From JAWLHU01 sp049325315 (GTDB taxonomy: Bacteria > Bacillota > Sulfobacillia > Symbiobacteriales > Symbiobacteriaceae), in assembly GCA_049325315.1 (NCBI GenBank), contig JBMONB010000009.1:1-64000 (forward strand): a stretch of 64,000 nt of DNA, read 5' to 3'. A model generated the notes under the pieces. The model was not told the DNA's origin and searched no databases. It saw nothing but the letters and a program-made list of their open reading frames with translations. The position numbers were made by a program, and so were the translations under genes. Shown in pieces: positions 15,631 to 24,248 of the stretch; position 1 is the stretch's first letter; each line of letters begins with the position of its first letter.

Positions 15631-16224
15631 CTATTCGCCGGCTTCCGGCTTCTTTGGCATCACCATGGCATCGGGCTTCACCCACTGGGACTGGCCCGTA
15701 TAGTACTGGTCGCCGCCGAAGGCGTCGTGGATGCAGACCACAGGCAGGTCCTTTACGGTCAGCTTCCGGATCGCCTCAGCGCCCAGGTCCTCGTAGGCGA
15801 TGACCTCAGCCTCCTCCACCGCCTTGGCCAGCAGGGCTCCCGCCCCGCCGGTGGAGGCAAAGTAGAGGCCGCCGTGCTCCACGAAGGCAGCCTTCACCTC
15901 ATCCCCACGGTATCCCTTGCCAATGACCGCCTTCACCCCCTGTTTCAGCATCTGAGGGGTGTACTTGTCCATGCGGTAGCTGGTGGTGGGGCCGGCGGAG
16001 CCCAACGCCTGCCCCGGCTTGGGCGGGGTGGGACCCACGTAGTAGATCACGGCGCCGGTGGGGTTGAACGGGAGCGGCTTGCCCGCCGCCAGCTCCTCGA
16101 CCATCCGCTTATGGGCGGCGTCACGGGCGGTGTAAATGGTGCCGGAAAGGTAGAGCTCGTCGCCGGAGCGGATTACCTTGATATCGTGATCGGTGAGCGG
16201 TGTCGTGAGATAGACCCTGGCCAT
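15631..16224 (-). CDS. Class I fumarate hydratase, beta (C-terminal) subunit
   Basis: A 197-residue protein with the Fe-S hydro-lyase C-terminal domain: LTTPLTDHDIKVIRSGDELYLSGTIYTARDAAHKR, then PTPPKPGQALGSAGPTTSYRMD and FVEHGGLYFASTGGAGALLAK. It pairs with the alpha subunit encoded next to it to interconvert fumarate and malate, using an oxygen-sensitive [4Fe-4S] cluster held by the alpha subunit. The tartrate dehydratase beta subunit belongs to the same family; proximity to SDH/fumarate reductase genes favours fumarase. Its ATG overlaps the alpha-subunit stop by one base (TAATG). Confidence 0.9.
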   Translation of the reverse strand: MARVYLTTPLTDHDIKVIRSGDELYLSGTIYTARDAAHKRMVEELAAGKPLPFNPTGAVIYYVGPTPPKPGQALGSAGPTTSYRMDKYTPQMLKQGVKAVIGKGYRGDEVKAAFVEHGGLYFASTGGAGALLAKAVEEAEVIAYEDLGAEAIRKLTVKDLPVVCIHDAFGGDQYYTGQSQWVKPDAMVMPKKPEAGE

Positions 16225-17066
16225 TAGAGTACGACCTCCTTATGCCGGTGGGCGTGACATTCGATGTTGACCGCCACCGGCAGCGCCGTGATGTGGCAGC
16301 CCGTCACCTCAATGTGGACCGCAAGCGCGGTTACCGTCCCACCAAGACCCATGGGTCCGACGCCCAGCTTGTTGATCTCGGTCAGGAGCTCCTGCTCCCG
16401 GGCAGCCCAGTCTGGGTCCGGGTTGGGCTCGCCCGCATGTCGCAGGAGCGACTGCTTCGCCAGCAGGGCAGACTTGTCGAAGTTCCCGCCGATGCCCACG
16501 CCCACCACCAGGGGCGGGCAGGCGTTCGGACCGGCGCTGGCCACCGTCTCGACGATAAAGCGCTTGGCACCCTCCCACCCGGCGGATGGCGGGAGCATCT
16601 TCAGCTGGCTCATGTTCTCCGAGCCGCCGCCCTTGCAGTCCACCGTGATCCGGAGCTGATCGCCCGGCACGATGCTGGTGTAGATCAGGGCCGGGGTGTT
16701 GTTCCGGGTGTTGACCCGCTTGATCGGGTCGTTCAGCATCGACATGCGGAGGTAACCTTCCGTATAGCCCTTGGCCACGCCCTGGTTAATCGCTTCCGTC
16801 AGATCGCCGCCAACCAGGTGCAGGTCCTGACCGATCTCCAGGAAGACCATGGCCACGCCGGTGTCCTGGCACATGGGCACCGCTTCGGTGTCGGCGATGG
16901 TGTAGTTCTGGACCAGCTGCGCCAGAACCGCCTGACCGACCGGCGCCTCCTCCAGGCTGCGCGCCCGGTCCAGCGCCCTGATCATATCCGGCTCCAGCCG
17001 GTAGTTGGCCTCCTGGACCATAGTGGCCACAGCCTCGGTAATCTTCGCTACGTGGAGTTCCCGCAT
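16224..17066 (-). CDS. Class I fumarate hydratase, alpha (N-terminal) subunit
   Basis: A 280-residue Fe-S hydro-lyase. The three Cys that ligate the [4Fe-4S] cluster are visible in VPMCQDTGVAM, TVDCKGGGSENMSQ and AGPNACPPLVVGVGIGGNFD. The length is normal for the split-subunit form found in anaerobes and thermophiles. With the beta subunit it hydrates fumarate to malate in the cytoplasm. It lies 15 bases after the CCG-subunit gene of the succinate dehydrogenase, so fumarate chemistry is encoded on one transcript. Confidence 0.92.
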   Translation of the reverse strand: MRELHVAKITEAVATMVQEANYRLEPDMIRALDRARSLEEAPVGQAVLAQLVQNYTIADTEAVPMCQDTGVAMVFLEIGQDLHLVGGDLTEAINQGVAKGYTEGYLRMSMLNDPIKRVNTRNNTPALIYTSIVPGDQLRITVDCKGGGSENMSQLKMLPPSAGWEGAKRFIVETVASAGPNACPPLVVGVGIGGNFDKSALLAKQSLLRHAGEPNPDPDWAAREQELLTEINKLGVGPMGLGGTVTALAVHIEVTGCHITALPVAVNIECHAHRHKEVVL

Positions 17067-17081
17067 CGGAATCGCTCCCTC

Positions 17082-17960
17082 CTACCTTGCCAGTTTCGCG
17101 GTCAGCACAGGGAGTGCATCGACGATGTGCCGCTTGATCCCCAACTCCTCCGGCTCAAAGCCCAGGGCCAGGCCGATCAGCTGCGGCAGGTGCAGAATCG
17201 GCATCCGAATCGACTCCTCAAACCGCTTCTGCGCATCGGGCTGGTACATGTCCAACTGCATCTGGCAGAGCGGGCACGGAGTGACCATCACATCGGCCCC
17301 GGAATCACGGGCGGAGATGCAGTTGACACCGGTCTTCTTCATCACTTCCTGCTCCGCCGGGAAGACGGCGTGGAAGCCGCAGCAGGCAAGCCGCTGGTCG
17401 AAGTCGACCGACTCCGCCCCCAGGGCCTCGACCACCATCTCCATCGACTGCGGGTTCAGGTGGTTCTCAAAGCCCATGATCAGGGGCGGCCGGACGATGT
17501 GGCAGCCGTAGAAGTTGGCCACCCGCAGACCGGTCAGAGGACGCTTCACCTTCGCCCTCAGGTTCTCCAGGCCGTAGTCCCGGATCAGCATCCAGAGCAG
17601 GTGGGTGACGTCGCTGGTGCCCTGGTACTCCATCTGCGCTTCCTTCAGGCCCTCGTTCACCCGCTCCCTGATCGCCGCATCCTCGTCGATCCGCTGTTTG
17701 GCCGTGCGGAGCATCAGGGTGCAGGTATTGCAGACCGTGAGGATCGGAGCGTTCAGCCGCTCGCCCAGGGCGATGTTGCGGGCGTTGATCGAGAGCGAGA
17801 GATCCTCGCTGATGTCCTGGATATGGCTTGCGCCACAGCAGGTCCAACCGTCCAGCTCGATCAGCTCCACGCCGAGGGCCTCCGCGACCTTCTGGGTGGA
17901 GATCATCAGCTCCTGGGCGGCCGACTCCAGCGTACAGCCGGGAAAAAAGCCGTAACGCAT
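17082..17960 (-). CDS. CCG-domain (HdrB/SdhE-like) subunit of succinate dehydrogenase/fumarate reductase
   Basis: A 292-residue protein with two CCG domains. The first has FPGCTLES, WTCCGAS and CNTC; the second YGCHI, LACCGFH and TPCPLC. This is the architecture of HdrB and of the SdhE/SdhC subunit of type-E succinate:quinone reductases and thiol:fumarate reductases. It replaces the haem-b membrane anchor of ordinary SDH, and no anchor gene is present here. The partner may be a quinone at the membrane surface or a thiol; sequence alone cannot say. Start and stop overlap neighbours by one base, as expected for a stoichiometric complex. Confidence 0.85.
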   Translation of the reverse strand: MRYGFFPGCTLESAAQELMISTQKVAEALGVELIELDGWTCCGASHIQDISEDLSLSINARNIALGERLNAPILTVCNTCTLMLRTAKQRIDEDAAIRERVNEGLKEAQMEYQGTSDVTHLLWMLIRDYGLENLRAKVKRPLTGLRVANFYGCHIVRPPLIMGFENHLNPQSMEMVVEALGAESVDFDQRLACCGFHAVFPAEQEVMKKTGVNCISARDSGADVMVTPCPLCQMQLDMYQPDAQKRFEESIRMPILHLPQLIGLALGFEPEELGIKRHIVDALPVLTAKLAR

Positions 17961-18910
17961 TACTTCTTGCCTCCCTTGACGTGATCGTAAATCCGCTGGA
18001 CGCCTTCAATGCCGTTGACCGCCTTGGGGATATGCAGCGGGTTGATCTTGCCGCGGGCGACCATGCGCAGGGCGAAGGGGAGCCGCTTCACAGCGGTGGT
18101 CAGGAGCCCTTCTGTCTTGATCGGCAGGGTCATCTCATTCAGCCGGCCCTTGGTCTGAACATCATCGTGGAATGCGTAGGCATGACGGGCGCCCGGGTTG
18201 TCGGTCTCGCCCATCTGCATCGACTCCTGCCGCAGATAGGCGATCTCCCGATCGAGCCGGATCCCCTTGGGGCACTGGGTGACGCAGCCATGGCAGTGGA
18301 GGCATTTCCACAGGTCATTCTCCAAGGCCGGACGGATATGCTCCTCGGGCGCTGCATCCCGGGAGTCGACGGCAAACCGGTAGGCCCGGTTCAGAATGAA
18401 CGGGTCAAGGAAGTTCGGGTTCTCCGCCAACTGCTCACACTCGGAGGAGCAGATCCCGCACTGGATGCAGTCGGTGGGCGAGGCGATGGCCTGATAGTCG
18501 CCGGGCGCCTGAATGAAGCCGGTGGAGGCGTCGCCAGCGCCGGTGGGGATCAGCCAGGGCTTCACCTCCTGGAGCCGCTCCGTCTTGGGCCGCCAGTCGA
18601 TCACCAGGTCCCGAACCACCTCGAAGTTCTCCAGCGGGGAGAGGGTGAGATCGTCGGAGTCGTAGACCTCCAGCAGCTCGTCCAGCGAGGTCTTGCAGAC
18701 CAGGTGGGCGTGCCCGTTGACCCGAACGGCACAGCTACCGCAGATCGCATGCCGGCAGGCGGAGGTGAAGTTGAGGGTCGGGTCCAGTTCCTCCCGGATC
18801 TTGGTCAGCGCCCAGAGGAACGTCTTGCCCTCCTCATGGGGGAACGAATACGGCTGAACCCACCGCCTGGTCCCGTCATACCGCTTAATGCGAAAGGTAA
18901 TGGTGCGCAT
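17960..18910 (-). CDS. sdhB: Succinate dehydrogenase/fumarate reductase iron-sulfur subunit
   Basis: A 316-residue SdhB/FrdB-like protein. The N-terminal [2Fe-2S] ferredoxin domain has CRHAICGSC and a later Cys in HLVCKT. The C-terminal bacterioferredoxin domain has CIQCGICSSEC and CLHCHGCVTQCP. The last motif has the spacing CxxCxxCxxxCP, so it could hold a second [4Fe-4S] cluster where E. coli SdhB holds [3Fe-4S]. The C-terminus is longer than in standard SdhB (about 240). It shuttles electrons between the flavoprotein and the CCG subunit. The gene overlaps both neighbours by one base. Confidence 0.9.
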   Translation of the reverse strand: MRTITFRIKRYDGTRRWVQPYSFPHEEGKTFLWALTKIREELDPTLNFTSACRHAICGSCAVRVNGHAHLVCKTSLDELLEVYDSDDLTLSPLENFEVVRDLVIDWRPKTERLQEVKPWLIPTGAGDASTGFIQAPGDYQAIASPTDCIQCGICSSECEQLAENPNFLDPFILNRAYRFAVDSRDAAPEEHIRPALENDLWKCLHCHGCVTQCPKGIRLDREIAYLRQESMQMGETDNPGARHAYAFHDDVQTKGRLNEMTLPIKTEGLLTTAVKRLPFALRMVARGKINPLHIPKAVNGIEGVQRIYDHVKGGKK

Positions 18911-20619
18911 TAGTACGCCCTCTCTTCCGGCGCATATTTCGTAATCGTGACCGGGGAGTAATCGAGGCGGTAGTTGTCGCCTTCTTTGTGGATGAGGGTG
19001 TGCTTGAGGAACTCACCGTCGTTCCGCTCGGTGTAGTCCTCCCGGGCATGGGAGCCCCGGCTCTCCTTCCGGGCGATGGCGCCCATTGCTACCGCCTTGG
19101 CCAGCCTCAGAAGGTTGCCGACCTCCACGTAGTGGATAAAGGCGGTGTTGTATCGGACCGAGGTATCGCCGATGGAGGTGTTCTTGTACGCTTCCAGCAA
19201 TTCGTCGATCACATGGAGGGCATGGACCATGTTCTTCTCGGTGCGGAAGATGCCCACGTTGTACCACATCGTCTCCGCCATTCGGTTACGAATCTCGTAG
19301 AGGTTGTTGCCGCCGGTCTTCTTCCGCATCTGGCTGAATCGGGCGTTCCACCGCTCGGCCTCCGCCCGCACCTTCTGCTCGCTACCCAGGGAGCGCTGCT
19401 TCGCCGCCTCCCGGGCGCCCAGGCCGGCGTACTTGCCGAAGAAGACCACATCGGCCACCGAGTTGCCGCCCAACCGATTGGCGCCGTGGATCGAAACCGC
19501 AGAGCACTCACCGGCCGCATGAATGCCCTCCACTGGGGTGGCGCAGGTCCGGAAGTCCTGGATATGAATGCCGCCCATCATGTAGTGGCAGCTGGCCCGA
19601 ATGCCGACAGGCTGGTGGATGATGTCGACCCCTTCGAAATCCAGGGCCAGCTCCCGCACCTGGGGCAGCCGCTCCATGATCTTCTGCTTGCCCAGGTGCC
19701 GGAGGTCCATCATCACATGGGCGGTCATGCCCTCACCGAAGCCACGGCCCTCCCGGATTTCGGTCTCAATCGACCGGGAGACGACGTCGCGGGGGCCCAG
19801 TTCCATCTTGGACGGGGCATACCGGGCCATGAACCGCTCGCCATCCTTGTTGAGGAGGTAGCCGCCCTCACCACGACAGGCCTCCGACATCAGAATGCCG
19901 GTGCCGGCCAGACCGGTGGGATGGAACTGGACAAACTCCGGGTCCTTCAGGGGGATTCCCGCCTCAAAGCAGGCGGCGGTGCCATCGCCCGTCATGTTGA
20001 AGGCGTTGGTGGTGCGGCTCCAGTAGATCCGCCCGAAGCCGCCCGTGGCGATTACCACCGACTTGGCCAGAATCGGGTGGATCTCGCCGCTCCGCATGTC
20101 CATGGCCACCAGGCCCTGCAACTGGTTCCCCTCCACCACCAGAGAGAGCAGGCACCAGTCGTCGAAGAAGCGTACCCCGTTCTTCAGGCACTGCTCGAAG
20201 AGGGTGTGCAGGATTACGTGACCGGTCTTGTCCGCCGAGTAGCAGGTGCGGGGGCTGGAGGCGCCGCCGAAGGGCCGCTGCGCCACACGCCCCTGCTCGT
20301 CCCGGGAGAAGGGCACACCGTAGTAGTCCAGTTCCTTGATAATCTCCGGCATGCCGGCTGTGAAGAACTCGACGGCATCCTGATCCGCCAGGAAGTCGCT
20401 GCCCTTGACGGTATCGCGGAAGTGCTTCTCAACCGAATCGGTGGGGTCCCGGAAGCTCAGCGCAGCATTAATGCCGCCCTGGGCGGCACCGGTGTGGGAA
20501 CGGGTCGGGTAGATCTTGCTTAGTACAGCCACCTTCAGGCTGCTGTCCTTGCTGGCAGACAGAGCCGCATTCATGCCCGCCCCGCCGGCGCCGACAATGA
20601 CCACGTCATATTTCAGCAC
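18910..20619 (-). CDS. sdhA: Succinate dehydrogenase/fumarate reductase flavoprotein subunit
   Basis: A 569-residue flavoprotein. The FAD Rossmann motif is VIVGAGGAGMNAALSA, the His for covalent FAD attachment lies in RSHTGAAQGG, and the dicarboxylate site includes HPTGLAGTGILMSEACRGEGG. It interconverts succinate and fumarate. I chose the GTG at 20619 because GGAGG stands 8 bases upstream and the protein then begins LKYDVVIVGAGGAG; in-frame starts further up add 30 unrelated residues. It is the first gene of the sdhA-sdhB-CCG-fumarase operon. Whether the physiological direction is oxidation or fumarate respiration is not visible. Confidence 0.93.
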   Translation of the reverse strand: MLKYDVVIVGAGGAGMNAALSASKDSSLKVAVLSKIYPTRSHTGAAQGGINAALSFRDPTDSVEKHFRDTVKGSDFLADQDAVEFFTAGMPEIIKELDYYGVPFSRDEQGRVAQRPFGGASSPRTCYSADKTGHVILHTLFEQCLKNGVRFFDDWCLLSLVVEGNQLQGLVAMDMRSGEIHPILAKSVVIATGGFGRIYWSRTTNAFNMTGDGTAACFEAGIPLKDPEFVQFHPTGLAGTGILMSEACRGEGGYLLNKDGERFMARYAPSKMELGPRDVVSRSIETEIREGRGFGEGMTAHVMMDLRHLGKQKIMERLPQVRELALDFEGVDIIHQPVGIRASCHYMMGGIHIQDFRTCATPVEGIHAAGECSAVSIHGANRLGGNSVADVVFFGKYAGLGAREAAKQRSLGSEQKVRAEAERWNARFSQMRKKTGGNNLYEIRNRMAETMWYNVGIFRTEKNMVHALHVIDELLEAYKNTSIGDTSVRYNTAFIHYVEVGNLLRLAKAVAMGAIARKESRGSHAREDYTERNDGEFLKHTLIHKEGDNYRLDYSPVTITKYAPEERAY

Positions 20620-21014
20620 CTGTCTTTCCTCCGTTTCGTGTATCTCGCTGGCACAGTTCCGGGGAGTTGGGGGCGCCCGGAGACCGTTCGCGATCTGGCT
20701 CCCATTCAACCCCGAAAAGCGGTCTGTTACAAGCGATTGTCAGCAAGATAACACCCCGGTTGGACCTTCGTACTCCCCACCTGCGGGAAGTCGGGGGTCT
20801 CAAACCGGGGTGTATATATGTAGGAAAAAATGCGGGGAGCCTTTTGATTTGTGACCAAAACGGCCAAAACTCGACGGTCGGGTGAGCGGGTCTAGATGAA
20901 CACCTCATTGCTGATCAATTCAGTATCGTTGTGGCCGGAGTCTATAGCCAGGCCGAGTCGCGTCGTGGTAACTTGTGAATCGGATCACGACCCAATCGAC
21001 ATGGAGGGATCCAC
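20620..21014. promoter_or_regulatory. Divergent control region between sdhA and the dicarboxylate transporter
   Basis: About 395 bases without a gene. An inverted repeat, AACACCCCGGTT (20750-20761) and AACCGGGGTGT (20803-20813), encloses 41 bases that can form further GC pairings, so the sdhA mRNA leader could fold into a long branched hairpin. A TATATA tract lies at 20812-20818, where a minus-strand -10 could sit, but no good -35 accompanies it. The transporter start at 21015 has GGAGGGATCCAC before it. No known riboswitch pattern was recognised. DctR-like regulator binding here is plausible but unproven. Confidence 0.5.
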
Positions 21015-22442
21015 ATGACAAAGGCGCTGTCCGTCGATCGTACCAAGCTTACACGTGCCCTGATCGTCGTCGTCGTCGGCCTGGTTATCTGGTTCATGCC
21101 GCCCTTTGGCGGCCTGAAGCCCCAAGCGATGCACCTGACCGCCATCTTCATCTCCACCATTCTCGGACTGATCCTGCAGCCGCTGCCCCAGGGCGCCGTC
21201 GTCATTCTCGGCGTGGCGGTCACCGCCATGACCAAGACCCTGAGCATCAAGGAGGCGATGGCCGGCTTCTCGGATGCTACCGTCTGGCTGATCGTCTGCG
21301 CCTTCCTGTTCGCCCGCGGCTTTATTAAGACCGGCCTGGGCCGCCGGATTGCCTTTCAGTTGGTGCGGATGTTCGGCAAGTCGACCCTTGGCCTCGGTTA
21401 CGCCCTGACCTTTGCCGACGCCGCCCTGGCCCCGGCTACTCCGTCCAACACCGCCCGTGCCGGCGGCATCCTCTTCCCGGTGGTCCGCTCCCTCTCCGCC
21501 TCCCTTGGCTCTGAGCCAGGCCCCACCGCCAAGCGGGCCGGCGCCTTCCTGATGTTTAACTCCCTGCAGGTCTGTCTGATCACCTCGGCGATGTTCCTGA
21601 CCGGCGTGGCGCCGAACTCGCTGATCGTCAAGCTGGCCAAGGACTCCTTCAAGTACGACATCACCTGGATGAGCTGGTTCCTGGCTGCCCTGGTCCCTGG
21701 CATCATCTCCCTGCTGGTGATCCCCTACGTCATCTACAAGCTCTTCGATCCGGAGATTAAGGAGTCTCCCGAAGCGCCGGAGCTGGCCAAGCGTGAGCTT
21801 GCCGAGATGGGCCCCATGGGCCCCGGCGAGAAGGGCATGCTCAGTGTCTTCCTCCTCACCCTCATCGCCTGGGCCACCGGCCAGTGGACCGGCATCAACG
21901 CCACCGCTGTCGCCTTGGGTGGCGTCGCCGTTCTGCTGGTGGTCAACGTGATCAACTGGGACGATGTCCTGTCGGAGAAGGGCGCCTGGGACGCTCTGGT
22001 CTGGTTCGGCGGCCTCGTGGGCCTGGCCAGTGGCCTCTCCAAGCTGGGCGTCATCGGCCAGCTCTCCAAGGGCCTCGAGTCCAGCCTGGGCGGGGTCAGC
22101 TCCTGGCTGATCGGCTTCATCCTGGTGGTCCTCGCCTACGTCTACGTCCACTACCTGATCGCCTCAATGACCGCCCACGCCACCGCCTTCTATGTCCCCC
22201 TGGCGATGGTTGCGATCGCCCTGGGCGCTCCGCTGCCGCTGACCCTGATGGCGCTGGCCTTCATGAACAGCCTCAACGCCTCCACTACCCACTACGGCTC
22301 GGGCCCGTCGCCGGTCTTCTTCGGTGCCGGCTATATCGATCAGTCCACCTGGTGGCGGAACGGCTTCGTCGTCAGCGTGGTGACAATGGCGATCTGGCTG
22401 ACGGCCGGCCTGGGTTGGTGGAAGGTGATCGGTCTCTGGTAA
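21015..22442 (+). CDS. DASS-family anion transporter (C4-dicarboxylate/2-oxoglutarate-malate type)
   Basis: A 475-residue membrane protein with about 12 hydrophobic segments. Family landmarks are PLPQGAVVILGVAVTAMTKTLSIKEAMAGFSDATVWLIVCAFLFARGF, the ALAPATPSNTARAGGI loop that forms part of the Na+/dicarboxylate site (SNT motif), and LNASTTHYGSGPSPVFF near the C-terminus. These match CitT/SodiT1-type antiporters for malate, succinate, fumarate, 2-oxoglutarate or citrate. It is transcribed away from sdhA. Its place beside sdh, fumarase and a DctSR-like system supports a C4-dicarboxylate substrate. Exchange of succinate for fumarate or malate would suit fumarate respiration, which is inference. 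Confidence 0.88.
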   Translation: MTKALSVDRTKLTRALIVVVVGLVIWFMPPFGGLKPQAMHLTAIFISTILGLILQPLPQGAVVILGVAVTAMTKTLSIKEAMAGFSDATVWLIVCAFLFARGFIKTGLGRRIAFQLVRMFGKSTLGLGYALTFADAALAPATPSNTARAGGILFPVVRSLSASLGSEPGPTAKRAGAFLMFNSLQVCLITSAMFLTGVAPNSLIVKLAKDSFKYDITWMSWFLAALVPGIISLLVIPYVIYKLFDPEIKESPEAPELAKRELAEMGPMGPGEKGMLSVFLLTLIAWATGQWTGINATAVALGGVAVLLVVNVINWDDVLSEKGAWDALVWFGGLVGLASGLSKLGVIGQLSKGLESSLGGVSSWLIGFILVVLAYVYVHYLIASMTAHATAFYVPLAMVAIALGAPLPLTLMALAFMNSLNASTTHYGSGPSPVFFGAGYIDQSTWWRNGFVVSVVTMAIWLTAGLGWWKVIGLW

Positions 22443-22458
22443 GCAGGTCCTTCCAGCG

Positions 22459-22500
22459 AAGCGACGCCCCCTCTCGGCAGGTGGGCGTCGCTTCTGTCTC
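22459..22500 (+). terminator. Terminator of the DASS transporter gene
   Basis: Perfect 11-bp stem AAGCGACGCCC / GGGCGTCGCTT (22459-22493) followed by CTGTCTC, 17 bases after the stop codon. Confidence 0.8.
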
Positions 22501-22530
22501 CATCGGCTCCTTCCCCTGCCGGATAACGAA

Positions 22531-22566
22531 CAAGGCCGACCCCCGTTTCGTTGGGGGCCGGTCTTC
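22531..22566 (-). terminator. Terminator of the lipase gene
   Basis: Stem AAGGCCGACCCCC / GGGGGCCGGTCTT with one mismatch, immediately downstream of the lipase stop at 22572 on the minus strand; CCTTGTTCG follows on that strand. Confidence 0.7.
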
Positions 22567-22571
22567 CTGTC

Positions 22572-24137
22572 TTACCTCCCCAGCCAAGGCCCCTGCGTCC
22601 CCTTGGGCACCACCGGGAAGGAGGCGATCAGGGTCCGCTCAAAGGCGCTCCCGTCCGGCAGGCTCCCCGTAGCGGTCACGGTCAGGTTGTGCACCCCCTC
22701 CTGCTTCGGCAGGCTGATCGTCGCCCGGTGGAACCCACCCGGCGCCAGGCTGAACCGGGGCTGGGCATAGGGCTGCCGACCCGCCACACTCAGCGCCCCG
22801 GTCACGATGGCCGACCGCACCGCCTGGTCGAAGGCGACGCTCAGCCCCCGCTTCCCGCCGGGAGCCGAGGTCCCGCTGCCCACATCGAGCCGGGCCCGCA
22901 GGTCGCTGTCGAGGGCGGCGACCATCAGGTAGCCTGTCCGTTGGGCCGCAGCGGCGGAAAATCGCCACTCCCCCGCCACCGGCTTCGCAATCTCCACGCT
23001 CCCCATCCAGGCGCCGGCGAAGATCTCCCCACCCGAAACCTGGCTCTGCATCGTTACCGCGTAACTGGACCCATCCGGCCCGGTCAGCGTCGCCACGAAG
23101 TCGGGCGAGGAGGCGTAGAAGATAAGCGTCAACCCCCGAACCCCCGACTCCACCGGAAAGGGCTCCCCCCCAGCAGTGCCCGTCACCTCGCCGCCTCGGG
23201 CCAGCATGTTGGTGAGGCCGCCACCCGCTGTAAGCCCGCCCGCGAGGCTGGGCGAAAACTGCTGCCCCGACGTGGACGACTGGAGCACCTGCTGGATCGG
23301 CCCCCAGACCCGGCTGCCCATGCGGATCTCGTCGTGGTCCCACCAGCCATCCGCCACGACGGTGGCCCGGGGCTTGTGCGAGAAGTCCATGGGGACCACG
23401 CCGTCATCCTCCCCGTCAAGGTACATGCAGCCCCACCAGAGAGCGGTGAGGAAGGGGCCGCACTTGCGGCCGCCCAGGGTGTAATAGGCCACCCCGTCGC
23501 TCGTCCCGTCGGCCACGGAGCGGAACCAGGCCATGTAGCCCGTCTGTACCACATAGGTTGCGTCGGTCCGCTGCCCCAGGAGGGCAGCCAGCCACCAGGT
23601 CCAGGTGGAGTAGGCCAGATCGGCGATGGGCGTGCCCCAGTGGGGGGAGCCCAGGGTGATCACCTTCTCGATCATCGGCCCGGCCCCGAAGAAGGCAGCG
23701 GCGGCGTTGGCGTCAACGCCCCCCTTGGAGTGGGCGATGATCACTACTCGTTCCACGCCGACATGGGTCGTGATCTCGGCCAGTTGCTGCTGGAGCAGTT
23801 CCCCGTTCACCCACATATCGCCCTCTGGCTCCAGGTCGACAAAGGCCGTCTGGTACCCGTTGTTGTATGCGTAAGCGTACATGTCATTGGTGCCGTGGTA
23901 GACGGTTTCGGCCCACCAGGTCGCCGCCGATCCGCCCTTCCCATGAACAAAGACCAATACCGGCTTGGTCGGATCGAGGTTGGGTGGGGTCGCCCCCAGA
24001 TACCACGACCCCGGGAAGCCCGCCGGTTGGACCGGGCCGGGAGGCGAGGACGGGGCCGCTGCCGGGGCGGCGACCGGGGAGGCGGCGAGGAGGAGCATCA
24101 GCAAAGACGCCATGATCAGCCGCAATCGCTGTCGCAT
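22572..24137 (-). CDS. Secreted alpha/beta-hydrolase lipase/esterase with C-terminal beta domains
   Basis: A 521-residue protein. A signal peptide of about 28 residues (MRQRLRLIMASLLMLLLAA, cleavage near VAAPAAA) is followed by an alpha/beta-hydrolase domain with FVHGKGG (oxyanion region) and the nucleophile elbow AHSKGG (Ser137). Asp and His candidates lie in DGEDDGVVP and DHDEI. Residues about 290-520 form two predicted beta-sandwich repeats, perhaps for substrate binding. I chose the second of two close ATGs because AAGGAGG lies 8 bases upstream of it. A piece of a close paralogue survives at 12039-12191. Substrate chain length cannot be told. Confidence 0.85.
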   Translation of the reverse strand: MRQRLRLIMASLLMLLLAASPVAAPAAAPSSPPGPVQPAGFPGSWYLGATPPNLDPTKPVLVFVHGKGGSAATWWAETVYHGTNDMYAYAYNNGYQTAFVDLEPEGDMWVNGELLQQQLAEITTHVGVERVVIIAHSKGGVDANAAAAFFGAGPMIEKVITLGSPHWGTPIADLAYSTWTWWLAALLGQRTDATYVVQTGYMAWFRSVADGTSDGVAYYTLGGRKCGPFLTALWWGCMYLDGEDDGVVPMDFSHKPRATVVADGWWDHDEIRMGSRVWGPIQQVLQSSTSGQQFSPSLAGGLTAGGGLTNMLARGGEVTGTAGGEPFPVESGVRGLTLIFYASSPDFVATLTGPDGSSYAVTMQSQVSGGEIFAGAWMGSVEIAKPVAGEWRFSAAAAQRTGYLMVAALDSDLRARLDVGSGTSAPGGKRGLSVAFDQAVRSAIVTGALSVAGRQPYAQPRFSLAPGGFHRATISLPKQEGVHNLTVTATGSLPDGSAFERTLIASFPVVPKGTQGPWLGR

Positions 24138-24195
24138 GGGCATGACCTCCTTGCTTACAGGTTTACGTAAGTCGTCAAAAAAGGGTGACAAAAGG

Positions 24196-24221
24196 AGAAG
24201 CCCCCGATCGCGGGGGCTTCT
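24196..24221 (-). terminator. Terminator of the ABC exporter operon
   Basis: Stem AGAAGCCCCCG / CGGGGGCTTCT with an ATCG-containing centre, between the ABC ATPase gene stop (24249) and the lipase start. Confidence 0.75.
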
Positions 24222-24248
24222 GTCGCTGAGCCAACCTATAAACAGAAC

